Assembly: GCA_046155605.1 (NCBI GenBank) | Contig: JBJXFQ010000126.1 | Span: 1-17,509, forward strand | Origin: JAEUIZ01 sp046155605 | Lineage (GTDB): Bacteria > Planctomycetota > Phycisphaerae > Phycisphaerales > UBA1924 | Reading direction: 5' to 3' | Length of the DNA stretch: 17,509 nucleotides | Part shown: positions 6,866 through 14,032 of the stretch, one piece after another | Position numbering within the stretch: the stretch's first letter is position 1 | Layout of the letters: each line of letters starts with the position of its first letter | The notes under the pieces: model-generated | Seen by the model: only the letters and a program-made list of their open reading frames with translations | Told to the model about the DNA's origin: nothing | Databases searched by the model: none | Position numbers and translations under genes: made by a program

Positions 6866-9133
6866 CTACTTCTTCGCCGGCAGCGGCTCAAACTCCACCT
6901 CGAGCACCGCGTAGCCCCCGATCTCGAAGTACTCGACCGTGACATCAACGGTCCTGGCCTTCTCGATCTCAAACTCCGCCACGTCGCGCGTCGGGCCGTG
7001 GTGCGTCCAGTTCTCCAGCACCATCTTGCCGTCGATCATCACGCGCACGCCGTCGTCGCTGTGCGTCTTGACGCGCCACCGCCCCTGCGACATCGGCACC
7101 GTCGATGTCGCGACCACGCCGAGCAGGTCCTTCGGAAACCCGGCCTCGGTCAACTCTTTCGCGACGTTCAGATCGCTCGGCCCGCCATGTCCGAAGCGCA
7201 GCGAGAGATGATTCGCTCGCGCGAGCAACGACTTCTTCACCGTTGCACCCGAGGCCTCGTCGCGCCACGCCGCCAGGTTCGCCGGCGGCATCGGCGGGTT
7301 TGTCGAGCCCGTCCATGTAAAGAACAGAACACGCCAGTTGTTCTGGGCCAGCACCCCGCGTGTCGTCGCCCGCGCCTCGCCATCCGTCACCGTCAGTCGA
7401 TACGGAAAGTACCCGGACTCCGACGCGGCCACGGAATACGTCGGCGGCGTCGTCTCGATGAGCAGATCGCCCCGAGGCGGACGCGACCAGGGGATGCCTT
7501 CCACCGGCTCGAGCGCCACCTTTGTCGCGGCGCTAAAGCCGCGCAACTCGTAGATATGCCGCCCGCTGCCCGTCTGCACGGGCCGCAGCAACGGCGAGGT
7601 GTGGTCCCACGGCCCCCACTCCGTCATGATGATGTTCTGCCTACCGGCAAGCGAGGCCCGCGCGCCCACCGGCTTTGTCTTGCCAACCAGTACATACGTC
7701 GGGAGCGCATACATCGGTGCCGCGCGCTCCGACGCCACGGCAATGTCATCGGCATCAACGGTCTTGACCACCTCGGTCACACGGTTCGCAAGAAATGCCG
7801 TGCCGCTGACCTTCGTCTTCCCCTCGCTCGCGTCGCGCAGGTGGAGCGCCAGCGGCATCTTCTCGAACGAGTTGTCAGCGATTGTGTTGTCGCTCACGCC
7901 GCGGTCGTTCGCCGCCACTCCGGGCAACTTGAGCAGGACGGCATCGTTGTCCCACCACAGGTGTACGCCGACGGCATCGCCGCTGAACGTGTTTCCGACG
8001 ACGAGGTTGTTGGACCCGTGCTCGATGTTGATCCCGCCGCGCTCCAGGCCATAGCCCGCGTCGCCGTTGCGCTCGAACGTGTTCTCAACGATCAGAAACT
8101 CGTTGGAATAGCCGCCCCAGACCCCGCAGATCGCGTTCTCGACGAACCGATTCCGCGCGACCATGTTGCCGTGGCTGAAGGTCATCTCAAGCCCGTGTGC
8201 CGCGGCATAGGAGAGGTCATTGTCGGCGATGATGTTGTCGTTATTCCCCCGGCGTTTGAGGTTCAGCCCCTCGACCGGTCGCTCGCCGATCGCTTCCTTG
8301 CCGCCAAATCCGAAGATGCCGTCGCCGCCATGGGTGATGGAGTTCTCGGCGATGAGGTTCTCCGAGTTCTGCTCGAACATCAGGATCCCCGCCGAGTCCT
8401 GCCCGCGGTTGTAGACCCCGTGCGAATAGCCGCGGATGCAGAAATCAAAGGCGTTGCGGCAGATGAGGTTGGCGCGGCAGCGCCACATCGCCAGCCCCCA
8501 GCCCGAAAGGAACGAGCAGTCATTATCAAAGGCCCGCGAGTTCTCGACACGGTCGAGGATGATGCCGTTCTGCCCGTGATGCACTCGCACGCCGGCGATC
8601 GTGACTTTGGTACCGCCTTTGATCCAGATCGCCGCGCCGTGTTGCGTCGCCCATTCGTCCGCGTCGTTGTTGTGCGGAAAGAGCCAGTCTGATCCGTCCT
8701 CCGCCGCTAGGCTCGATCGCAGCCGCTGGCGATAGTTATCGGAAAGGTCGCCGCCGTCGATGGTGAGCCCCGGGCAGTCGTGCGCGACGAGTGCCGTCTT
8801 GTAGCCCGATGCATTCGCGGCCTTGATCGTCACTCCGCTTCGACCGGTCAATCGAACCGCCGTGCCTCGGTAGGCGTCAGGGTCCGCCGACTTCGCCGAG
8901 CCCCGAAGTGCCGCACCGTCAAAGTCGATGGTGATGTTGTCCGCCGTGACGTGAATCACGCCGTTGCCGTCGGCGTCCTCGATCACCCGATCAGGAATCA
9001 CGAGCCGGCATGAACGATCGATCACGGTGTTGTCCGCCGTGATTTCGACGATCGGCAGCGGCGCGACATCGGGAGCCTGCGCCATCGCGCGCACAGCCAT
9101 CCACAGAACACCGACGAGAACTCGATTTGTCAT
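6866..9133 (-). CDS. Exported right-handed beta-helix protein with PA14-like C-terminus
   Basis: A 755-residue exported protein. The signal peptide is MTNRVLVGVLWMAVRAMAQA (Sec-like; no twin arginine). Residues about 30-130 and 170-430 form a parallel beta-helix of repeated N-x-[IV]-x-x-N-x-[FI] rungs, for example NLIAENSI, NNDNIIADNDL, NLVVGNTF and DNTIADNSF, as in NosD/pectate-lyase-like proteins acting on or binding polysaccharides. Near the C-terminus (about 640-750) THSDDGVRVMIDGKMVLENW and YFEIGGYAVLEVEF resemble the PA14 domain, a carbohydrate-binding beta-barrel. Acidic catalytic residues of a lyase or hydrolase cannot be picked out with confidence, so this may be a polysaccharide lyase, hydrolase or binding protein. 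The start at 9133 begins the signal peptide; an ATG at 9193 would add 20 non-hydrophobic residues and overlap the upstream tatA-like gene, which ends 43 bases before it. Confidence 0.88.
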   Translation of the reverse strand: MTNRVLVGVLWMAVRAMAQAPDVAPLPIVEITADNTVIDRSCRLVIPDRVIEDADGNGVIHVTADNITIDFDGAALRGSAKSADPDAYRGTAVRLTGRSGVTIKAANASGYKTALVAHDCPGLTIDGGDLSDNYRQRLRSSLAAEDGSDWLFPHNNDADEWATQHGAAIWIKGGTKVTIAGVRVHHGQNGIILDRVENSRAFDNDCSFLSGWGLAMWRCRANLICRNAFDFCIRGYSHGVYNRGQDSAGILMFEQNSENLIAENSITHGGDGIFGFGGKEAIGERPVEGLNLKRRGNNDNIIADNDLSYAAAHGLEMTFSHGNMVARNRFVENAICGVWGGYSNEFLIVENTFERNGDAGYGLERGGINIEHGSNNLVVGNTFSGDAVGVHLWWDNDAVLLKLPGVAANDRGVSDNTIADNSFEKMPLALHLRDASEGKTKVSGTAFLANRVTEVVKTVDADDIAVASERAAPMYALPTYVLVGKTKPVGARASLAGRQNIIMTEWGPWDHTSPLLRPVQTGSGRHIYELRGFSAATKVALEPVEGIPWSRPPRGDLLIETTPPTYSVAASESGYFPYRLTVTDGEARATTRGVLAQNNWRVLFFTWTGSTNPPMPPANLAAWRDEASGATVKKSLLARANHLSLRFGHGGPSDLNVAKELTEAGFPKDLLGVVATSTVPMSQGRWRVKTHSDDGVRVMIDGKMVLENWTHHGPTRDVAEFEIEKARTVDVTVEYFEIGGYAVLEVEFEPLPAKK

Positions 9134-9176
9134 GTCCGATGGTAACTCGCCGGCCTCGGTCGCGGCGACAGACGCC

Positions 9177-9467
9177 TCAGCCCGCGGCACCATCGCCGTG
9201 TACCGTCGCCGAGCGACTCACGCGGACATCCTCGCCCGCCGAGTTGACCGGGGCTTGCATCGGCTCAGGCAGTGGTCGCTCCGGCTGCCTTGCCGCCTCG
9301 CTGATCTCGCGATCAACGCCTGACAGCCCCTTGCGGAACTCGACGATCCCCTTGCCCAGACTCCGACCGACCTCGGGCAGACGCCGACCAAAGATCAGGA
9401 GGGCGACCGCCAGAATGATCAACGCCTCCATGTTGCCGATCGGGCCGATGAGAGCGAGAGTGGGCAT
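9177..9467 (-). CDS. tatA: Twin-arginine translocase subunit TatA/TatE-type
   Basis: A 96-residue membrane protein of the TatA/B family, which forms the channel part of the twin-arginine pathway exporting folded proteins. After a short N-terminus come one membrane helix (NMEALIILAVALLIF, about 13-27), the hinge FGRRLPEVGRSLGKG and an amphipathic helix EFRKGLSGVDREI, then a disordered, Pro-rich tail. The LPE-x-GRSLGK-x-x-x-EF pattern is the TatA hallmark. The ATG at 9467 is preferred over 9500 because AAGGAAG lies just upstream on this strand and the helix then sits at the usual distance. No tatC is nearby. The next gene on the strand, the beta-helix protein, starts 43 bases downstream and may be co-transcribed. 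TatA and TatE cannot be told apart here. Confidence 0.9.
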   Translation of the reverse strand: MPTLALIGPIGNMEALIILAVALLIFGRRLPEVGRSLGKGIVEFRKGLSGVDREISEAARQPERPLPEPMQAPVNSAGEDVRVSRSATVHGDGAAG

Positions 9468-9494
9468 GCGCACTTCCTTGGCTGGGATCGCGCA

Positions 9495-9523
9495 ATCCAA
9501 GCGGCCCCGGCCTCAAGAGTCAA
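9495..9523 (-). promoter_or_regulatory. Possible promoter of the tatA-like gene
   Basis: On the minus strand TTGACT (9523-9518) is a good -35 match, followed after 17 bases by TTGGAT (9500-9495), a poor -10. This would start transcription about 20 bases before the tatA start. The rest of the 254-base gap up to the Cys-rich gene shows only a weak TTGCGT (9599-9604) with GACAAT (9621-9626), 16 bases apart, as a possible plus-strand promoter. Confidence 0.28.
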
Positions 9524-9721
9524 CGCCTCAACCCGGTGCCTATTGCCTCACCAAAGCCGAACGGCGTGTGACGATTTGCCATTCCCCTTCAAGACCCCTT
9601 GCGTCAAAGTGCAATTCTGCGACAATGGGAGCGGCAATGGCGGCGACGGGGCCGCGTCCGTCACATGTGTGGTTTCGAGTCATCGCATTCTCTCGCGATC
9701 GCTTCTTCGAAGGAGATGAGC

Positions 9722-11953
9722 ATGAAGGGTCGTCTTTGGAAAGGCCTCATGGCGTTCGTCGCCTTGGCCGCAGCAACAACCGCGCACGCCCAGACCGGCG
9801 CGTGTTGCATCCCGAGTCCCGCCGGCGTCACATGCCAGAACCTGACACAGCAGCAATGCGCGGCCGCAGGTGGCATCTATCAGGGCAACAACACCTCCTG
9901 CAACTCCACCCCGGCCTGCGGAGGCGCGGCCATCACCGGCGCGTGCTGTGTCACCACTTCGATGGGCACGACCTGCCACCAGGTCTCGGCCCAGCAGTGT
10001 GCCGCCCTCGGCGGCGTCTATCGCAGCAACGGCACCAACTGCGCCACCGCCGGCATCTGCCCCATGCAGCCTGGTACCGGCGCTTGCTGCCTTCCCACCG
10101 GCCTTTGCGTCACGCTCAATGAATCCGGCTGCATGAGCATCGGCGGCACCTATCAGGGCAACGGCACCTTCTGCACCGCAACCACCTGCGCCCAGCCCTC
10201 CGGCGCGTGCTGCATCACCAAGCCCGCCGGCGTCACCTGCCAACAGACCACCCAGCAGCAGTGCGCGAGTCTCGGCGGCGTCTGGCGCGGGCTCAACACC
10301 AGTTGCAACACGCCCGGCGTCTGTGCCACCTCCACACCAGCCGGCGCGTGCTGCATCCAGGCCGCGGGCGCGATCGTCTGCCAGATCAGGACCGAGGCTC
10401 AGTGCGCCGCCGCGGGCGGGGTCTACAAAGGCAACGGCACCATCTGCACCAACTCCACATGCACCACGGTCACCGGACGCTGCTGCCTCCCCAACGGCTT
10501 CTGCGCCGTGACGACTCAGCAGCAGTGCATGGCCGCAGGCGGCGTCTATGGCGGCAATGGCACGCTCTGCTCCTCGACCGCCTGCCCGCAGGCCTCGGGC
10601 GCGTGCTGCCTCCCGGATGGCTCCTGCGTCATCGCCACGCAGATGGTCTGTACGGGTCAGGGCGGCATCTGGCGCGGGCCCGGCAGCCTTTGTGCCGCGA
10701 CCACTTGCTCGCCGCAGATTGGCGCGTGCTGCCTCACGAATCCAATCCCCGGCACGCCGCCGTGCATGATCCTCACGGAGGCCAACTGCACCGCGATGGG
10801 CGGCATCTATCGCGGCAACGGCACCAACTGTGCCACCGCCAACTGCACCTCGCCCGCGGGTGCCTGCTGCCTCCCCAACGGCAGTTGCTCCGTGCTGACC
10901 CAAGCAGCCTGTGCCACCGCCAACGGCATCTGGCGCGGACCGGGAACGTCTTGCTCCAACTCCATCTGCTCCACGACCACCGGCGCGTGTTGCCTCAGCG
11001 GCAGCCCAGCCCCCACGCCCGCCAACTGCATCCAGACCACTGAAACCAACTGCATGACGCTCGGCGGTGCCTATCAGGGCAATGGCACGAACTGCCAGAC
11101 CGCCAACTGTCCCACGCCGCCGCGCGGTGCCTGCTGCCTCCCCAACGGCTTCTGCGTTGTCGTCACCTCGGCCCAATGCACGCAACTCAACGGCACCTTC
11201 AACGGCAATGGCACGCTCTGTGCCGCGATAACCTGCCCGCGTCCCATGGGTGCGTGCTGCCTCCCCAATGGCACCTGCGAAGTCCGCACCGCCGAGGCCT
11301 GCCGGATGGCAGGCGGCATCTACCGCGGCAACGGCACGCAGTGCTCCCCCACTTCGTGTCCGACTCCATCGCCCACCGGCCGCTGCTGCCTGCCCAGTGG
11401 CCAGTGCCTCGTTGTCACCCAGCAGCGCTGCGCCGAACTCGGCGGCACCTACGGCGGCAACGGCACCGCGTGCGCCGGCACCACCTGCTCGCCGCAGGCC
11501 ACCGGCGCGTGCTGCATCTCCGGCGGCCCCGTCGGCACGCCGGGCTTCTGCATCCAGACCACCGAGGCCCACTGCGCCTCCATCAACGGCACCTTCCGAG
11601 GCAACGGCACCAGTTGCAACACCGCGAACTGCCCAGCCCCGACCGGTGCCTGCTGCCTGCCCAACGGCACCTGCACCGTCGTCACCGCGCAGGCCTGCTC
11701 GATGGCCATGGGCGTCTACCGCGGCAACAACGTTCCCTGCGCCGCGACCACATGCAACCCCGGCGACGGCTCTTTCGCGCCGCCCATCGCCGATTGGAAC
11801 GTTGATGGTCGCATCGACGTGCTCGATGCCGCGGCGTTCCTCCGGGCCTATTCCGTCGGGGCCGCCGACGCGAACCGCGACGGCATGACCGATGCCCGCG
11901 ATGCCGCCATCTTCTACACGCTCTTCTCGAACGCGAGCGCGTCGGGCAAGTAA
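9722..11953 (+). CDS. Secreted protein of 15 tandem six-Cys repeats with a dockerin-like C-terminus
   Basis: A 743-residue exported protein. Signal peptide 1-23 ends AHA before Gln24. From residue 25 on, 15 consecutive units of about 41-47 residues follow the pattern GACC-x(n)-C-x-x-x-T-x-x-x-C-x-x-x-GG-x-[YWF]-x-GNGT-x-C-x(4-5)-C, each with six cysteines. This gives about 90 cysteines, expected to form disulfides outside the cell. The C-terminus carries two calcium loops, DWNVDGRIDVLD and DANRDGMTDARD, spaced as in a type I dockerin. ATG 9722 is preferred over ATG 9716: AGGAG (9711-9715) abuts 9716 but is six bases from 9722. Comparable GACCLP-type repeats occur in planctomycete surface proteins, to my memory, without known function. 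No cohesin, sortase or surface-anchor gene is adjacent. A terminator follows at 12000. Confidence 0.88.
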   Translation: MKGRLWKGLMAFVALAAATTAHAQTGACCIPSPAGVTCQNLTQQQCAAAGGIYQGNNTSCNSTPACGGAAITGACCVTTSMGTTCHQVSAQQCAALGGVYRSNGTNCATAGICPMQPGTGACCLPTGLCVTLNESGCMSIGGTYQGNGTFCTATTCAQPSGACCITKPAGVTCQQTTQQQCASLGGVWRGLNTSCNTPGVCATSTPAGACCIQAAGAIVCQIRTEAQCAAAGGVYKGNGTICTNSTCTTVTGRCCLPNGFCAVTTQQQCMAAGGVYGGNGTLCSSTACPQASGACCLPDGSCVIATQMVCTGQGGIWRGPGSLCAATTCSPQIGACCLTNPIPGTPPCMILTEANCTAMGGIYRGNGTNCATANCTSPAGACCLPNGSCSVLTQAACATANGIWRGPGTSCSNSICSTTTGACCLSGSPAPTPANCIQTTETNCMTLGGAYQGNGTNCQTANCPTPPRGACCLPNGFCVVVTSAQCTQLNGTFNGNGTLCAAITCPRPMGACCLPNGTCEVRTAEACRMAGGIYRGNGTQCSPTSCPTPSPTGRCCLPSGQCLVVTQQRCAELGGTYGGNGTACAGTTCSPQATGACCISGGPVGTPGFCIQTTEAHCASINGTFRGNGTSCNTANCPAPTGACCLPNGTCTVVTAQACSMAMGVYRGNNVPCAATTCNPGDGSFAPPIADWNVDGRIDVLDAAAFLRAYSVGAADANRDGMTDARDAAIFYTLFSNASASGK
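9794..11755 (+). repeat. 15-unit coding tandem repeat (GACC Cys-rich repeats)
   Basis: Fifteen in-frame units of about 120-140 bases, diverged in DNA but strongly conserved at cysteines, GG, GNGT and the leading GACC. Two unit types alternate irregularly. Short units read GACCLPNG-x-C. Long units carry a 4-7 residue insertion before the third cysteine (for example PAGVTC or GTPGFC). By order the types are L L S L L S S L S L S S S L S. Units 1 and 4 share PAGVTCQ and TQQQCA; units 8, 10 and 14 share an NGTxC-x-TANC ending and are each followed by a short unit. Confidence 0.9.
11797..11928 (+). other. Dockerin-like pair of calcium-binding loops within the Cys-rich protein
   Basis: Two DxNxDGxxDxxD loops, with D1, N3, D5, D9 and D12 all present in both, are separated by a short helix region (AAAFLRAYSVGAA) and followed by AAIFYTLF. 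This is the dockerin type I layout (two F-hand motifs). In Gram-positive cellulosomes dockerins bind cohesins; in planctomycetes such C-terminal domains are common without obvious cellulosomes, so the binding partner here is unknown. The boundaries cover the two loops with their helices. Confidence 0.75.
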
Positions 11954-11999
11954 CCCAGAGCAAGTAGCCCGGCGACGCGAACAATCCAGCCACTTCCAG

Positions 12000-12034
12000 C
12001 AGCCCGTGTCACCTCGACGCGGGCTGTTTCTTTT
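12000..12034 (+). terminator. Intrinsic terminator after the Cys-rich protein gene
   Basis: CAGCCCGTGTC (12000-12010) pairs with GACGCGGGCTG (12016-12026): eleven pairs including one G-T, five-base loop ACCTC. It is followed directly by TTTCTTTT (12027-12034). The T-run lies only on the plus-strand side, so it ends the Cys-rich protein transcript and not aspS. The remaining 78 bases to the aspS stop show nothing beyond a short hairpin (CGAGC-GAAG-GCTCG, 12093-12106) without a U-run. Confidence 0.9.
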
Positions 12035-12112
12035 GCGCTCCGCGCAGGGATACATCGCACGATGCCTATCACGCCGAGCATGAGCGAGTCCGCGAGCGAA
12101 GGCTCGGGTCGA

Positions 12113-13957
12113 TCAACCAGGCTGCACCGGCGTCCATGTGCTCTTGACGTACAACTCCTTGAGTTGCTCGTCCGTCACCTGGCTCGGCGTGCCGGTCATC
12201 AGGTCCGCACCGATCTGCGTCTTGGGGAACGCGATCACGTCCCGGATGTTGTCCGTCCCGCACAGGTGCATCACCAGCCGATCAAGCCCGAACGCAATCC
12301 CCCCGTGCGGCGGCGCGCCAAACCGCAGCGCCTCGAGCAAGAACGAGAACTTCTCCTTCGCCTGCTCCGGGGACATCCCGAGCAACTTGAACACCTTTCC
12401 CTGCACCTCAGGCCTGTGGATCCGCACCGAGCCGCCCGCGACCTCCGAGCCGTTCATCACGAGGTCATACCCCGCCGACACAATGCCCTCGATCGTCTGG
12501 TCATCGCCCGGATCTGCCGCCACGAACGCATCTTGTTGATCCTGCCGCGGCGCGGTGAACGGATGGTGCATCGCGACCCACCGGCCCGAGTCCTTGTCGC
12601 GCTCGAACATCGGCGGATCGATCATCCACAGGAAGTTCCACGCCTTCCCCCACTCCGGCACGATGCCCACATCCCGCGCGACTCTCTGGCGGAGTTCGCC
12701 GAGTGTCTTCGTCGCGACCGCGTAGGTATCCGCAGCGAAGAGCACCGTGTCGCCGGGCGTCAGGCCCAGCGCCGCGACCAACTCCGCGCGGATCGGCTCG
12801 ATGAACTTCGCGATCCCCGTCTCGAACGCGCCCTGCGCGTTGACCTTCACCACCGGCACGCCGCCCGCGCCGAACGTCTTGACCCATTCCGTGTAGCCGT
12901 CGGTCAGTTTGCGCGTGAGTTTCTCCGCGCCGCCGCCCGCCGGCACGCGGATCGCCTTCACCACGCCGCGCTTGCTGAAATACGGCTTCGCGTCGGCGTG
13001 CTTCGCCAGCGCGTCGCGAAACACGCGGAAATCCGTCTTCGCCGCGATCGCCGAGACGTCGCGGATCTCCAGCCCATACCGAGTGTCCGGTCGATCGATC
13101 CCGAACCGCTCCATGCACTCGCGATACGGCATCCGCTGCACCGTCGGCACATCGACCCCGAGGATCGCCTTCCACAGCCGCCGCGCAAAGCCCTCCATCA
13201 TCCCCATCACGTCGTCACGCTCCACAAACGACATCTCGAGGTCGATCTGGCTGAACTCGCTCTGCCGATCCGCGCGCGGATCCTCATCCCGGAAACACCG
13301 GCAGATCTGCATGTACCGATCCAGCCCCGACACCATCAGCAACTGCTTGAAAAGTTGCGGCGACTGCGGCAGGCCGTACCACGAGCCCGGCACATGCCGA
13401 CTCGGAACTAGGAACTCTCGCGCGCCCTCCGGCGTGCTCTTATAGAGGATCGGCGTCTCCACCTCCAGAAACCCGTTCTCGTCGAAATAATCGCGAGCGA
13501 CCTTCGTGATCCGATGCCGCGTCGCCAAGATGTGCTGCATCCGCGGCCGGCGCAGATCGATGTACCGATGCTTCAGCCGCGTCTCCTCCGCCGGGAGCGC
13601 CGCCAGATCATCAGGAAGGAACGGAGGATTGTCTGTCTTCGCCAGCACCTCCAGTGTCTCGACGACGACCTCGACCGTCCCTGTTGCGAGTTTCGGATTC
13701 GGCCCGCCGATCCGGATCCGCACCTTCCCCACGCACGCGATCGCGTCCTCGTTGCGCAGTTTGTCCGCCTGGTCCAGCAGCGCGGGCGCGATCGACTCCC
13801 GATCGAACACGAGTTGCGTGATGCCGAATCGGTCGCGCAGGTCGATGAAAATCAGCCCGCCGTGGTCGCGATACGAGTTCACCCAGCCGCACAGGGTCGC
13901 GGTCTGGCCGACATTTGCATCGCGGAGTTGGCCGCACGTGTGGGAGCGCTTCAGCAT
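12113..13957 (-). CDS. aspS: Aspartyl-tRNA synthetase
   Basis: A 614-residue bacterial-type class IIb synthetase that charges tRNA-Asp with aspartate. The N-terminal OB-fold anticodon domain (about 1-110) contains CGWVNSYRDHGGLIFIDLRD. Class II motif 1 is near FLEVETPIL (163-171), motif 2 is CFRDEDPRADRQSEFSQID (221-239), the bacterial GAD insertion domain lies in the middle, and motif 3 is GIAFGLDRLVMH (553-564, Arg560). Length is slightly above the usual 590. ATG 13957 gives the family start (MLKRSHTCGQL) and has AAGGA just upstream; an ATG at 14041 would add 28 unrelated residues and overlap the divergent lipoprotein gene. His32, where discriminating enzymes such as E. coli AspRS carry Leu30, suggests it may also charge tRNA-Asn with Asp. 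A TATACT -10 lies upstream. Confidence 0.97.
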   Translation of the reverse strand: MLKRSHTCGQLRDANVGQTATLCGWVNSYRDHGGLIFIDLRDRFGITQLVFDRESIAPALLDQADKLRNEDAIACVGKVRIRIGGPNPKLATGTVEVVVETLEVLAKTDNPPFLPDDLAALPAEETRLKHRYIDLRRPRMQHILATRHRITKVARDYFDENGFLEVETPILYKSTPEGAREFLVPSRHVPGSWYGLPQSPQLFKQLLMVSGLDRYMQICRCFRDEDPRADRQSEFSQIDLEMSFVERDDVMGMMEGFARRLWKAILGVDVPTVQRMPYRECMERFGIDRPDTRYGLEIRDVSAIAAKTDFRVFRDALAKHADAKPYFSKRGVVKAIRVPAGGGAEKLTRKLTDGYTEWVKTFGAGGVPVVKVNAQGAFETGIAKFIEPIRAELVAALGLTPGDTVLFAADTYAVATKTLGELRQRVARDVGIVPEWGKAWNFLWMIDPPMFERDKDSGRWVAMHHPFTAPRQDQQDAFVAADPGDDQTIEGIVSAGYDLVMNGSEVAGGSVRIHRPEVQGKVFKLLGMSPEQAKEKFSFLLEALRFGAPPHGGIAFGLDRLVMHLCGTDNIRDVIAFPKTQIGADLMTGTPSQVTDEQLKELYVKSTWTPVQPG

Positions 13958-13975
13958 GTGGTTTCCTTGGGGCGG

Positions 13976-13981
13976 AGTATA
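13976..13981 (-). promoter_or_regulatory. -10 element of aspS
   Basis: On the minus strand TATACT (13981-13976) is a near-perfect -10, placed so transcription would begin about 13969, before AAGGA and the aspS ATG. No good -35 is found at 16-18 bases upstream. The 75-base gap is shared with the divergent lipoprotein gene, which shows only AATAAT (14021-14026) seven bases before its ATG. Confidence 0.42.
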
Positions 13982-14032
13982 GATCAAGCGCCCCGGCCCG
14001 CGCGAGCAACACGCGCGCGCAATAATCCCTCG

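Noticed and set aside
6998..8692. 564-codon plus-strand open frame opposite the beta-helix gene
   Set aside because: Arg/His/Val-rich antisense shadow without motifs. The minus strand shows repeated beta-helix rungs and a PA14-like end.
9794..11755. CRISPR-like or satellite array
   Set aside because: Spacing of about 120-140 bases, divergent DNA copies and strict reading-frame conservation show a coding protein repeat; no identical short repeats or cas genes are present.
9722..11953. Eukaryotic-type glycosylated Cys-rich protein (many NGT sequons)
   Set aside because: The NGT is part of the repeat consensus. In a bacterial gene without a known N-glycosylation system it is not evidence of glycosylation.
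9680..12055. 791-codon open frame on the minus strand opposite the Cys-rich protein
   Set aside because: A shadow frame made by repeated GC-rich codons. It is Gly/Ala/Arg-rich without domains, while the plus strand has a signal peptide, ordered cysteines, a Shine-Dalgarno site and a terminator.
12093..12106. Hairpin CGAGC-GAAG-GCTCG as an aspS terminator
   Set aside because: Only five pairs and no U-run on the minus-strand side; too weak to call.
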